Of a DNA stretch of 64,000 nt, positions 1 to 7,595 are shown piece after piece. A model generated the notes under the pieces. The model was given only the letters and a program-made list of their open reading frames with translations, made no database searches and was not told where the DNA came from. Numbering within the stretch: position 1 is the first letter of the stretch; the number at the start of each line of letters is the position of its first letter. The stretch is taken from NCBI RefSeq assembly GCF_000425805.1, contig NZ_AUED01000011.1:186001-250000 (forward strand), in the 5' to 3' direction. The stretch is from Pseudomonas vranovensis DSM 16006. GTDB lineage: Bacteria > Pseudomonadota > Gammaproteobacteria > Pseudomonadales > Pseudomonadaceae. The position numbers were made by a program, and so were the translations under genes.

Positions 1-267
1 CCGGCTGGCGATGAGGGCTTCGGCATGATCAAGCCTTCGGGCAGCGAGCAGGTTGTCGGCCTGGTCAAGGGCGATCGTATTCTGATCGAGTCCAAGGACA
101 TGTCGCCGCGCATGTACCGCTACGAGCTGGGCGCCAACTTCAAGGCCGAGCTGATCGAAAGCCCGGACCAGAAGGACCTGACCCACAAGCTTGAGTCGTT
201 CATCCAGACCGCCACCAAGAGCCTGCTGGACAACACCGCAGGTGTCGTTCACGGCACGCCTGAGTAA
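1..267 (+). CDS. C-terminal part of an unrecognised protein (5' end outside window)
   Basis: The frame is open from base 1 to a TAA at 265-267, giving the last 88 residues of a longer protein. The tail is mixed alpha/beta with a Lys/Asp-rich stretch and ends THKLESFIQTATKSLLDN followed by a short polar end. I do not recognise the family, and no catalytic motif or membrane segment is visible. A strong intrinsic terminator follows within 25 bases, so it is the last gene of its transcript. Codon use looks like that of the neighbouring chromosomal genes. Confidence 0.75.
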   Translation, partial: PAGDEGFGMIKPSGSEQVVGLVKGDRILIESKDMSPRMYRYELGANFKAELIESPDQKDLTHKLESFIQTATKSLLDNTAGVVHGTPE

Positions 268-284
268 GTGCGAGTGCTGTACTG

Positions 285-314
285 AAAAAAGAGGCCCCCG
301 GGCCTCTTTTTTTT
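285..314 (+). terminator. Rho-independent terminator after the partial first gene
   Basis: A perfect 7-bp GC-rich stem (GAGGCCC, 2-base loop, GGGCCTC) at 291-306 is preceded by A6 and followed by a T8-T10 run. It should work for the + strand and, because of the A-tract, probably for both strands. Confidence 0.9.
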
Positions 315-408
315 GCCGATGACGCGCAGCGGCTGAACATTCACCCGTGCTGCGGGTCAACGGAAGGTAAGCCGATTCACCCTGAGTGTCCGTACTGAGG
401 AGAATCCA

Positions 409-645
409 ATGAAAGCGTGGGAAATTACGTTTGTTGATCAAAAAGGCGAGCGTACCTCGCTGCCCGTCACCTGTGAGCAACAGCCCAGTGTCGAAGAGGC
501 CGCGCGGCTGATTCGTTCCCACCTCTTTCCAGTCATGGACGAACTGGATCTCAATGATTTCCAGGACCGTGCTACTGCACCCACCGCCAAATGGCTCAAA
601 GAGCAGAGCGGTGTGGAGATCACCGCGATCACGGAAAAGCCCTGA
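409..645 (+). CDS. Small conserved hypothetical protein (78 aa)
   Basis: An ATG is preceded by a good ribosome site (GAGGAGAATCCA). The product is a soluble, acidic 78-residue protein with no signal peptide or membrane segment; the N-terminal half looks like a small beta sheet and the middle a helix rich in Glu/Ala. Proteins of this size and style are common as conserved hypotheticals in Pseudomonas, but I cannot assign a domain. It stands alone between a terminator and the RraB-like gene, 189 bases from the latter. Confidence 0.7.
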   Translation: MKAWEITFVDQKGERTSLPVTCEQQPSVEEAARLIRSHLFPVMDELDLNDFQDRATAPTAKWLKEQSGVEITAITEKP

Positions 646-834
646 ACCGGCTGTTTTCTGGCACATATGTCAACTTGACGCTACGCTGCAATCAAGGTCG
701 GGCCGTTATTTGCAACAGCCTGGGCTTGCCGATCCACGTCATGCATCAGCTCGAATTGCCCCCGCACGGCTTGTGTGGCGGGCAGGTGCGTTTTGCACTG
801 AAAGTCTATCCATCGGTAGTGAGGAGGACGATTC

Positions 835-1167
835 ATGAGCAGCCAATACGAGGACATCAGCAGCACCGTATTGCGACAGATGAAAGAGGGCGGCTTCAAC
901 TTCGCCCAGATTCATCCCATCGAGTTTTATGCGGTATTTCCCGATGAGGCACGGGCACGACGGGCAGCAGGACAGTTTCGCGGGGAGTCGCTCAGCGCAC
1001 AGGTGCGCGAACGCGATGACGGTGCCTGGCACCTGGAGTTGAGCAAAGTGATGTATGCCACCTATGGCGGTATTGACGAATTCGAGCAGGACTTCGAAGC
1101 GGTGATTGCGCCGTTGGGTGGGGAGATCGAAGGCTGGGGCGTGAAACAGGAACGCCCGCTGGCCTGA
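835..1167 (+). CDS. RraB-family protein (ribonuclease E inhibitor-like)
   Basis: The 110-residue acidic protein has the RraB fold signature: an N-terminal region with the F-x-x-x-H-P-I-E-F-Y-A-V-F pattern, a central basic/aromatic stretch and a C-terminal strand containing GWGV. In enterobacteria RraB binds RNase E and changes the mRNA decay spectrum; the substrate here would be the RNase E encoded at the far end of this window, but that partnership is inference. The start is supported by a GAGGACG ribosome site just upstream. It is single, with a 9-bp hairpin right after the stop codon. Confidence 0.75.
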   Translation: MSSQYEDISSTVLRQMKEGGFNFAQIHPIEFYAVFPDEARARRAAGQFRGESLSAQVRERDDGAWHLELSKVMYATYGGIDEFEQDFEAVIAPLGGEIEGWGVKQERPLA

Positions 1168-1168
1168 A

Positions 1169-1191
1169 CAACGCTTCGCAATGAAGCGTTG
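1169..1191 (+). other. Perfect inverted repeat after the RraB-like gene
   Basis: Arms CAACGCTTC and GAAGCGTTG flank a 5-base loop and start 2 bases after the stop codon. There is no T-run, so it is a weak terminator candidate or an mRNA 3'-end stabiliser. Confidence 0.55.
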
Positions 1192-1210
1192 GATGCAACG
1201 AAAGCGAAGC

Positions 1211-1233
1211 GGTTGCACAGACTTGGTGCAACC
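1211..1233. promoter_or_regulatory. NtrC-type enhancer palindrome
   Basis: The core is TGCACA-N5-GGTGCA at 1214-1230, extended to matching GGT/ACC flanks. It fits the established NtrC consensus TGCACC-N5-GGTGCA with one mismatch. It lies about 75 bases upstream of the predicted start of transcription from the sigma-54 promoter at 1282-1297, a usual place for an enhancer-binding protein. Assignment to NtrC is from the motif only. Confidence 0.75.
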
Positions 1234-1281
1234 GTTTTGCGTTTCAAATACAACCTATTGAAATACAAGGAATTATGCCGC

Positions 1282-1297
1282 TGGCACGGGGCTTGCG
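1282..1297 (+). promoter_or_regulatory. Sigma-54 (RpoN) promoter for the ATP-grasp cluster
   Basis: TGGCAC-N5-TTGCG gives GG at -24 and GC at -12 with exactly 10 bases between them, matching the RpoN consensus TGGCAC-N5-TTGC. Transcription would start near 1308, about 24 bases before the ATG at 1332. Together with the upstream palindrome it predicts nitrogen-limitation control of the next three genes. Confidence 0.85.
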
Positions 1298-1331
1298 ATA
1301 GCTCAGGTGCACGGGTGACAAGGAGTTCGGC

Positions 1332-2741
1332 ATGATCCGCACCTTTTATGACGAGATGTACAGCGCAGACGGCCACGTCCGTCCGCACTACCGGGAATTC
1401 GCCCGCTGGTTGGCCGATACCCCGCCTGAACTGCTGGCGCAACGTCGGCGCGAAGCCGACCTGCTGTTTCACCGCGCCGGCATCACGTTCACCCTCTACG
1501 GCGACGAGCAGGGCACCGAGCGCCTGATCCCCTTCGACACTATTCCCCGTAGCATCCCGGCCAGTGAGTGGCGGGTGGTGGAGCGTGGCTGTATACAGCG
1601 GGTCAAGGCGCTCAACCTGTTCCTGGCCGACCTCTACCACGGCCAGCGGATCATCCGCGCCGGAATCATTCCCGCCGAACAAGTGCTGGCCAACGAGCAA
1701 TACCAGTTGGCAATGCAGGGGCTGGACCTGCACCGCGATATCTATGCGCATATCTCCGGGGTCGACCTGGTGCGCGATGGCGACGGCAGCTACTACGTGC
1801 TCGAAGACAACCTGCGTACTCCCAGTGGCGTGAGCTACATGCTGGAAGACCGCAAGATGATGATGCGGCTGTTCCCCGAATTGTTCGCGGCCCAGCGCAT
1901 TGCGCCGATCGACCACTATCCCAACCTGCTGCTCGACACCCTCAAAAGCGCCAGCCCTCTGGATAACCCAAGCGTGGTGGTACTCACCCCCGGGCGTTTC
2001 AACAGTGCATTTTTTGAACATGCCTTCCTGGCCCGGGAGATGGGCGTCGAACTGGTCGAGGGGGCGGATCTGTTCGTGCGTGACGAGCGGGTATTCATGC
2101 GCACCACCGACGGTCCCAAGGCGGTGGATGTGATCTACCGGCGCCTGGACGATGCCTTCCTTGATCCGCTGGCCTTCAATCCCGAGTCGATGCTTGGGGT
2201 GCCAGGGCTGCTCTCGGCCTATCGTTGCGGCAATGTGGTGCTGGCCAATGCCATCGGTACCGGGGTAGCCGACGACAAGTCGATCTACCCCTACGTCACC
2301 GACATGATCCGCTTCTATCTGGACGAAGAGCCCATTCTCAAGAACGTGCCGACCTGGCAGTGTCGCAAGCCCGAAGAACTGTCGCACGTGCTGGCGCACC
2401 TGCCGGAGCTGGTGGTCAAGGAAACCCAGGGCTCGGGCGGCTACGGCATGCTGGTGGGGCCTGCATCGACCCGTGCTGAAATTGAAGCCTTTGCCGCACG
2501 AATCAAGGCCCGGCCCGCGGCCTATATCGCCCAGCCGACGCTGTCGTTGTCGACCTGCCCGACCTTCGTGGAAAACGGTATTGCGCCGCGTCACATCGAC
2601 CTGCGTCCCTTCGTGCTCAGTGGGCGGGAAACCCGTGTGGTGCCCGGCGGCCTGACCCGGGTGGCGTTGCGTGAAGGTTCGCTGGTGGTCAACTCCTCCC
2701 AGGGCGGCGGAACCAAGGACACCTGGGTGGTCGAGGATTAA
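1332..2741 (+). CDS. Circularly permuted type 2 ATP-grasp protein
   Basis: This 469-residue protein belongs to the circularly permuted ATP-grasp family (old names DUF404/DUF407). Family features are the N-terminal HYREFARWL region, ERLIPFDTIPR, the VVERGCIQR segment, EDNLRTPSGVSYMLE and, near the C terminus, VVKETQGSGGYGMLVGP, the nucleotide-binding glycine loop. ATP-grasp enzymes join a carboxylate to an amine or thiol through an acyl-phosphate; the substrate of this subfamily is not established. It is the first gene of a three-gene unit with alpha-E and transglutaminase proteins, and the upstream sigma-54 promoter suggests a nitrogen-scavenging or nitrogen-storage role. The start has an AAGGAG ribosome site. 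Confidence 0.92.
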   Translation: MIRTFYDEMYSADGHVRPHYREFARWLADTPPELLAQRRREADLLFHRAGITFTLYGDEQGTERLIPFDTIPRSIPASEWRVVERGCIQRVKALNLFLADLYHGQRIIRAGIIPAEQVLANEQYQLAMQGLDLHRDIYAHISGVDLVRDGDGSYYVLEDNLRTPSGVSYMLEDRKMMMRLFPELFAAQRIAPIDHYPNLLLDTLKSASPLDNPSVVVLTPGRFNSAFFEHAFLAREMGVELVEGADLFVRDERVFMRTTDGPKAVDVIYRRLDDAFLDPLAFNPESMLGVPGLLSAYRCGNVVLANAIGTGVADDKSIYPYVTDMIRFYLDEEPILKNVPTWQCRKPEELSHVLAHLPELVVKETQGSGGYGMLVGPASTRAEIEAFAARIKARPAAYIAQPTLSLSTCPTFVENGIAPRHIDLRPFVLSGRETRVVPGGLTRVALREGSLVVNSSQGGGTKDTWVVED

Positions 2742-2744
2742 GTC

Positions 2745-3695
2745 ATGTTGAGTAGAACTGCCTCTGATTTGTACTGGATGTCGCGTTACCTGGAGCGGGC
2801 GGAAAACCTCGCGCGGATGCTCGATGTCAGTTATTCGCTGTCGCTGATGCCCCAGGACGGCCGGGGCGATGGGCTGGACGAAGTGGCCATGCCGCTGTTG
2901 ATCACCGGTACCCTGGACGACTACCTGGAGCGCCATGGCCAGCTGCACGCCGAACGCCTGCTGGATTTCTTCGCCCTGGACCCGGACAACCCGGCCAGCA
3001 TCTACAGCTGCCTGGGGGCGGCCCGCGCCTGTGCCCATGCGGTGCGTGGGCGAATCACCGCCGACATGTGGGAAAACATAAACGCCACCTGGCTCGAGAT
3101 TCGCGGCATTGCCGAGCAAGGCCTGGGTCGTTATGGCATGAGCCGCTTCTGCGAATGGATCAAGGAGCGTTCCCACCTGTTTCGCGGTGCCACCTACGGC
3201 ACGATCATGCGCAATGATGCATTCCGCTTCATCCGCCTGGGCACGTTTATCGAGCGTGCCGACAACACCCTGCGCCTGCTGGACGCCCGCTACGAGATGC
3301 TTGGCGAGGAGGCCGAGGCGGTCAGCGACAGCTCCGCCCGGGGTTATTACCAGTGGAGTGCCTTGTTGCGAGCGCTGTCCTCATTCGAGGCTTACACCGA
3401 GATCTATCGCGACGCCCCCGCGGCACGGCATGTGGCCGAACTGTTGTTGCTGCGCGCCGACGTACCGCGCTCGCTGCGTGCCTGCACTGAAGAGATCGAC
3501 CTGATCCTGGCCAGCCTGCCGGGCAGCAATGGTCGTGCGGCGCAGCGCCTGGCAGCCGAAGTCGATGCGCGGCTGCGCTACACCGGCATCGACGAGATCC
3601 TTGCCGAAGGCCTGCACCCCTGGCTGACCCATTACATCCCGCTGGTGCGCCAGTTGGGCAATGCCATTCACAGCGCGTACCTGGAGGCCGTATGA
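2745..3695 (+). CDS. Alpha-E domain protein (DUF403)
   Basis: A 316-residue, almost entirely helical protein starting MLSRTASDLYWMSRYLERAEN, the hallmark of the alpha-E family. Further family motifs are ARACAHAVRGRIT and the central FRFIRLGTFIERADNTLRLLD. It begins 3 bases after the ATP-grasp stop codon and overlaps the transglutaminase by 4 bases, so the three are translated as a unit. The biochemical function of alpha-E proteins is unknown; they occur beside permuted ATP-grasp and transglutaminase proteins in many bacteria, which suggests a complex or a shared peptide-like substrate. Confidence 0.92.
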   Translation: MLSRTASDLYWMSRYLERAENLARMLDVSYSLSLMPQDGRGDGLDEVAMPLLITGTLDDYLERHGQLHAERLLDFFALDPDNPASIYSCLGAARACAHAVRGRITADMWENINATWLEIRGIAEQGLGRYGMSRFCEWIKERSHLFRGATYGTIMRNDAFRFIRLGTFIERADNTLRLLDARYEMLGEEAEAVSDSSARGYYQWSALLRALSSFEAYTEIYRDAPAARHVAELLLLRADVPRSLRACTEEIDLILASLPGSNGRAAQRLAAEVDARLRYTGIDEILAEGLHPWLTHYIPLVRQLGNAIHSAYLEAV

Positions 3696-4489
3696 GACTG
3701 ACCATTAGCCATGAAACTGCCTATCACTACGAGGACCAGGTTCGGGCCAGTATCCAGTACCTGCGCCTGACGCCCCACGACAGCGAGCGCCAGCAGGTAC
3801 TCGTCTGGCAGTTGGACCTGCCGCGCCCGGTGCGGGCACAGCTGGACCCGTTCGGCAATATCCTCCACGTCTTGAGCCTGGACGAACCGCACTCGGACCT
3901 GATCATCGGTGCCCGCGGCCTGGTGGAAATCGACCAGAGCCGCGAAGCCGAGCATGAAGCACAATCACCGTTGCCGTTCCTGCGCTTTACCCGTTTGACC
4001 GAAGCAGATGAAGCCTTGCGCGCCTTTGCCAGCCAGCAATGCCGCAAGCGCAGGGACCGCTCGGCGCTGATCGAATTGATGAATGCGTTGAACCAGCGCA
4101 TGGCGTATCGCCCAGGCAGCACGGCGGTAGATACCAGTGCAGCCCAGGCGTTCGCCGCCGGTTCCGGTGTGTGCCAGGACCATACTCATGCTTTCCTCGC
4201 CTGCGTGCGCAGCCTGGGTGTACCGGCGCGCTACGTTTCGGGCTACCTGTTCGACAGTGACAGCCAGCAGATGGCCAGTCATGCCTGGGCCGAGGCCTGG
4301 CTCGACGACGCCTGGTACAGCTTCGATGTGACGAACCAGCTGGACCGCCCCGAGCGTCACCTGAAACTTGCGGTGGGCCTGGATTATCTGGATGCCTGCC
4401 CGGTGCGCGGCATGCGGCGCGGCGGAGGCTTCGAGCAGATGCATGCCAAGGTGTTGGTAACCCCTGCCTTTACCGCTCAGCAGCAATAG
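3692..4489 (+). CDS. Transglutaminase-like cysteine protease/amidase
   Basis: The 265-residue protein has the bacterial transglutaminase N-terminal beta domain (about 1-80) followed by the catalytic core. The triad is visible: Cys161 in GSGVCQDHTH, His197 in SHAWAEAWL and Asp212 in YSFDVTNQ. No signal peptide is present, so it should act in the cytoplasm. The ATG overlaps the alpha-E stop codon region by 4 bases. In this context such enzymes are more probably amide-bond hydrolases than cross-linkers, acting on the product of the ATP-grasp ligase; that is inference. Confidence 0.92.
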   Translation: MRLTISHETAYHYEDQVRASIQYLRLTPHDSERQQVLVWQLDLPRPVRAQLDPFGNILHVLSLDEPHSDLIIGARGLVEIDQSREAEHEAQSPLPFLRFTRLTEADEALRAFASQQCRKRRDRSALIELMNALNQRMAYRPGSTAVDTSAAQAFAAGSGVCQDHTHAFLACVRSLGVPARYVSGYLFDSDSQQMASHAWAEAWLDDAWYSFDVTNQLDRPERHLKLAVGLDYLDACPVRGMRRGGGFEQMHAKVLVTPAFTAQQQ

Positions 4490-4492
4490 GCG

Positions 4493-5296
4493 TCAGGGGG
4501 GCTTGCGGGTGGCCATGTGTGCAAGATAGACCAGCAGTGCATCCAGTTCCTGGTCGCTGAGCACCGCATTGCTGAAGCCGGGCATTCTGGCTTGCGGCCA
4601 CTGGCGCAGGCTCTGCGGGTCGCGGATGTAGCGGCGAAGGAAGGTCGGTTGGAAGTACTCGGTAGGGTTGTGCGGCACGTTGAGGTCGGGACCGAACTGC
4701 GCATCGCCGGCGCCATTGAGGCGATGGCAGGCCAGGCAGTTCTTCTGGAACAGGGCGAACCCCAGAATGATTGGATCGCCGCTGGCCAGATCCGCAGCGG
4801 GCCGCAATGCGGGGAAGCGTTCGGCCGCCGCTGCCAGGCGGCGAATGCTGGCAACCTGGAAGGGCCACTGTTCCGGACTGATACGCCCAGCCTGTGGTTG
4901 AGTCCAGACCAGGTAGAACGGGCCGGCACTGGGTTTGTTCCGACCCAATGGGGGCCAAGGGTGTGCTGGGTCCTCAATGGCCAGCCAGGCGCGTGCGGGC
5001 CCTTTTTCGAGCAAAGGTGCGGCGGGCATCTCGGCGGCAAAGCCGTCCTCGGCCACCGCTTGCAGGTGATCGTCGGGAGCTATGCCTTCAAGCAGTACCG
5101 CAAGGGGTATGGCGCGGTAGCGCATGGTTTTCTTGTAGGACACATCGTCGGGAATCTCGATATCCCGCGCCTGGGGGTGCGCGAGCAGCTCGGCACTTTG
5201 CCACTGACGGCTGGCAGTGCCCAGGTCCAAGGTCAACTGCGCCGCCTGTAGCGGCAGGCAGAGCAGGGTCAGCAGCAGGGTGAGGCAGCGGCGCAT
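4493..5296 (-). CDS. Periplasmic mono-haem c-type cytochrome
   Basis: I place the start at the ATG at 5296 because it gives a clear signal peptide (MRRCLTLLLTLLCLPLQA) and has GGAG upstream; a longer open frame exists but reads through low-quality sequence. The 267-residue precursor has an N-terminal domain of about 150 residues resembling a sulphite-oxidase/molybdopterin-like beta domain, then a cytochrome c domain with haem motif CLACH at 187-191 and a likely axial Met238 in ARMPGF. It is an electron carrier exported by Sec. The gene converges on the transglutaminase gene with 3 bases between stop codons. Confidence 0.88.
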   Translation of the reverse strand: MRRCLTLLLTLLCLPLQAAQLTLDLGTASRQWQSAELLAHPQARDIEIPDDVSYKKTMRYRAIPLAVLLEGIAPDDHLQAVAEDGFAAEMPAAPLLEKGPARAWLAIEDPAHPWPPLGRNKPSAGPFYLVWTQPQAGRISPEQWPFQVASIRRLAAAAERFPALRPAADLASGDPIILGFALFQKNCLACHRLNGAGDAQFGPDLNVPHNPTEYFQPTFLRRYIRDPQSLRQWPQARMPGFSNAVLSDQELDALLVYLAHMATRKPP

Positions 5297-5361
5297 GGGC
5301 AGACTCCAACCATCAGGGCTGGCAGAGTACCTGCGCGCCATCGCATATGGCCATAGAGAGG

Positions 5362-5457
5362 TCAGCCGAACAGGCGTGACAGGTTCGGCACAATCAACAG
5401 CAATGTCGTGGCGAAGAGAATGAGCCCGGCTTGACGTACTTTGGGTTGTTTGAACAT
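5362..5457 (-). CDS. 31-residue single-pass membrane microprotein
   Basis: A short frame from ATG (5455-5457) to TGA (5362-5364) encodes a 31-residue protein: a basic start with MFKQPKVRQAG, then one hydrophobic helix rich in Leu/Ile/Ala/Thr, then a short NLSRLFG end. An AAGGCGG ribosome site lies 7 bases upstream. Charge distribution predicts N-terminus inside the cytoplasm. It has the same orientation as the cytochrome gene, 65 bases upstream of it, so the two may share a transcript. I recall similar tiny membrane proteins in Pseudomonas annotation but cannot name a function. Confidence 0.65.
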   Translation of the reverse strand: MFKQPKVRQAGLILFATTLLLIVPNLSRLFG

Positions 5458-5820
5458 GGCTGACCGCCTTCTTGTTGTTATTCCTGAGTGCCCAGTGGCT
5501 TCCTTGTCGTCGATCCGGCAAACGGGTAACGCGGTTTGACGTCCAGACGCGAACCTTTGCTAATGGGTATACAACTAACCTTAGGGTCAACGTCAGTTAT
5601 GTTTTAGAACGCTTTCGTATGTTTCTATTCATTACAGTGTTTTTTGGCTATGAGGCCAAGTGCCATCCAGCAACATTTCCCCTTGCTAGACGCTTGCGAG
5701 CATTCAGCGCCTGGACCCACTACAGGTGACCGTTCGTCAGTGCATCCTACTTGCTTGCAGGCCTTATTCGGGGCAGGCTCTAGGGGGCAATCCCGCCTTT
5801 TGTCGTTCAGGACTAAATCT
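5458..5820. other. Intergenic region, AT-rich, divergent promoters expected
   Basis: These 363 bases separate the leftward microprotein/cytochrome genes from the rightward amidotransferase. The middle (about 5550-5660) is clearly more AT-rich than the surroundings, as expected for promoters, but I see no consensus -35/-10 pair convincing enough to mark. No RNA gene or repeat is evident. Confidence 0.4.
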
Positions 5821-6549
5821 ATGTCGTTACGCATCTGCATCCTGGAAACCGACGTCCTGCGACCCGAGCTGGTCGATCAGTATCAGGGCTACGGACGGAT
5901 GTTCGAGCAACTGTTCACCCGCCAGCCGATCGCCGCAGAGTTTCGCGTCTATAACGTGTTGAACGGCGAATACCCGGAAGACGACCAGGTATTTGATGCC
6001 TACCTGGTGACGGGCAGCAAGGCCGACTCGTTCGGTGATGATCCCTGGATCGAAAAGCTCAAAACGTTCCTGCTCGCTCGCTACCAGCACGGCGACAAGT
6101 TGCTGGGCGTTTGTTTCGGTCATCAGTTGCTGGCGCTGCTGCTGGGCGGCAAGAGCGAACGTGCCACCCAGGGCTGGGGGGTGGGTACCCATCGCTATGT
6201 GATGAACGCCAAGGCACCCTGGATGAGCCCGCAAGTCGAAGAATTGACCCTGTTGATCAGCCACCAGGACCAAGTGACCCGCCTGCCGGAAAACGCCACG
6301 GTGATTGCATCCAGCGATTTCTGCCCGAATGCTGCTTATCACATCGGCGATCAAGTGCTGTGCTTCCAGGGCCACCCGGAGTTTATCCACGACTATTCGC
6401 GTGCTTTGCTTGAGCTGCGTCAGGACAACCTCGGCCAGGAGATTTATCGCAAAGGTATCGACAGCCTGGCGCACGAGCACCAGGGCAGCACGGTCGCCGA
6501 ATGGATGATGCGATTCGTTGCCCACAAGCCCCACGGCACTTCGGCCTGA
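5821..6549 (+). CDS. Class I glutamine amidotransferase-like protein
   Basis: A 242-residue GATase1-fold protein with the nucleophile Cys98 in GVCFGHQLLA and the His185/Glu187 pair in CFQGHPEF, so the full triad is intact. Such stand-alone proteins resemble the gamma-glutamyl-hydrolase/GMP-synthase-glutaminase group that deamidates glutamine or cleaves gamma-glutamyl amides; no synthetase partner is nearby, so the substrate is unknown. I chose the ATG at 5821 over the in-frame start at 5644 because the family begins MSLRICILETD and the extra 59 residues look like untranslated leader. Confidence 0.85.
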   Translation: MSLRICILETDVLRPELVDQYQGYGRMFEQLFTRQPIAAEFRVYNVLNGEYPEDDQVFDAYLVTGSKADSFGDDPWIEKLKTFLLARYQHGDKLLGVCFGHQLLALLLGGKSERATQGWGVGTHRYVMNAKAPWMSPQVEELTLLISHQDQVTRLPENATVIASSDFCPNAAYHIGDQVLCFQGHPEFIHDYSRALLELRQDNLGQEIYRKGIDSLAHEHQGSTVAEWMMRFVAHKPHGTSA

Positions 6550-6558
6550 GGCTGTTCG

Positions 6559-7530
6559 CTACAACCAGCCGGACCGTTTGAAGCTTGCGAACAACGCCGT
6601 GCAGCCCACGGCGATCCCGCCCAGCACGGCGAAATAGCCGTAGTGCCAGCTCAGTTCCGGCATGTTCTGAAAGTTCATCCCGTAGATGCCCGCCACTGCG
6701 GTGGGAAATGCCAGGATCGCCGCCCAGGCGGCGAACTTGCGTTGCACGATACTCTGGCGTGACGATTCCAGCAGCATGCCGATCTCGATGGTCTGGCTGG
6801 CGATATCACGGATCCCGGCCAGGTCTTCCATCTGCCGGGTGACGTGAATCTGCACATCTCGAAAGTACGGGCGCATGTTCTTGTCGATGAAGGGGAAGGT
6901 CAGGCGCTGCAGTTCTTCGCTGACCTCTACCATAGGCGCTACATACCGGCGCAGGCGCAGGATGTCGCGGCGCAGGCTGTGCAGGCGGCGGATGTCTTCT
7001 TCCTGGAGCGAGTTGCTCAGTACGCTTTGTTCCAGCTCTTCGATTTCGCCGTGGATGGCTTCGCCGATCGGTTGATAGTTCTCGGTGACGAAGTCGAGCA
7101 GGGCGTAGAGCACGAAATCCTCGCCATGTTCGAGCAGCAGCGGACGCGCTTCGCAGCGTTGGCGCACCAGGGCGTAGGACTTGGAGTGGCCATTGCGGCA
7201 GGTGATGATGTAGCCGTTGCCAGCGAAGATGTGGGTTTCGATGAACTCCAGCTTGCCTTCGTGGCGCACGGGCGAGTAGGTGACAATGAACAGCGCGTCG
7301 CCGAAGGTCTCGAGCTTGGGCCGGCTGTGTTTCTCCAGCGCGTCCTCGATTGCCAGTTCATGCAGGTTGAACTGGCATTGCAGGTTTGCCAGTTCCTGGG
7401 CATCGGGCTCTTCCAGCCCGATCCAGACGAAGTGCCCAGGTTTACTGGCCCACTGGCTGCCTTCATCAAGGCTGATGTTGGTGACCTTTCTGCCGGCGCT
7501 GTACACCGCCGCCGCAACGACTCGTCCCAT
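6559..7530 (-). CDS. CorA-family magnesium/cobalt channel protein
   Basis: The 323-residue protein has a large N-terminal cytoplasmic domain with a long helical stalk and two C-terminal membrane helices. The signature YGMNF follows the first helix (Gly-Met-Asn at 284-286), and the C terminus is positively charged (FKRSGWL). CorA forms a pentameric inner-membrane Mg2+ channel. It converges on the amidotransferase gene (9 bases between stop codons) and is followed, on the same strand, by nothing within reach, so it is probably monocistronic. Confidence 0.9.
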   Translation of the reverse strand: MGRVVAAAVYSAGRKVTNISLDEGSQWASKPGHFVWIGLEEPDAQELANLQCQFNLHELAIEDALEKHSRPKLETFGDALFIVTYSPVRHEGKLEFIETHIFAGNGYIITCRNGHSKSYALVRQRCEARPLLLEHGEDFVLYALLDFVTENYQPIGEAIHGEIEELEQSVLSNSLQEEDIRRLHSLRRDILRLRRYVAPMVEVSEELQRLTFPFIDKNMRPYFRDVQIHVTRQMEDLAGIRDIASQTIEIGMLLESSRQSIVQRKFAAWAAILAFPTAVAGIYGMNFQNMPELSWHYGYFAVLGGIAVGCTALFASFKRSGWL

Positions 7531-7595
7531 GGTGGTTCGCTTCTTCTGATTTTCGTGCCAGTAGCTTGGTCTGACACACAGGATTGAGCAACCAC

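Noticed and set aside
1062..3176. 704-residue open frame antisense to the ATP-grasp and alpha-E genes
   Set aside because: It is a shadow of the high-GC codon bias (rich in His/Gln/Gly/Arg) and the + strand genes have motifs and ribosome sites.
5644..5820. Extended N terminus for the amidotransferase
   Set aside because: The added residues do not fit the family start MSLRICILETD, and the region is likely untranslated.
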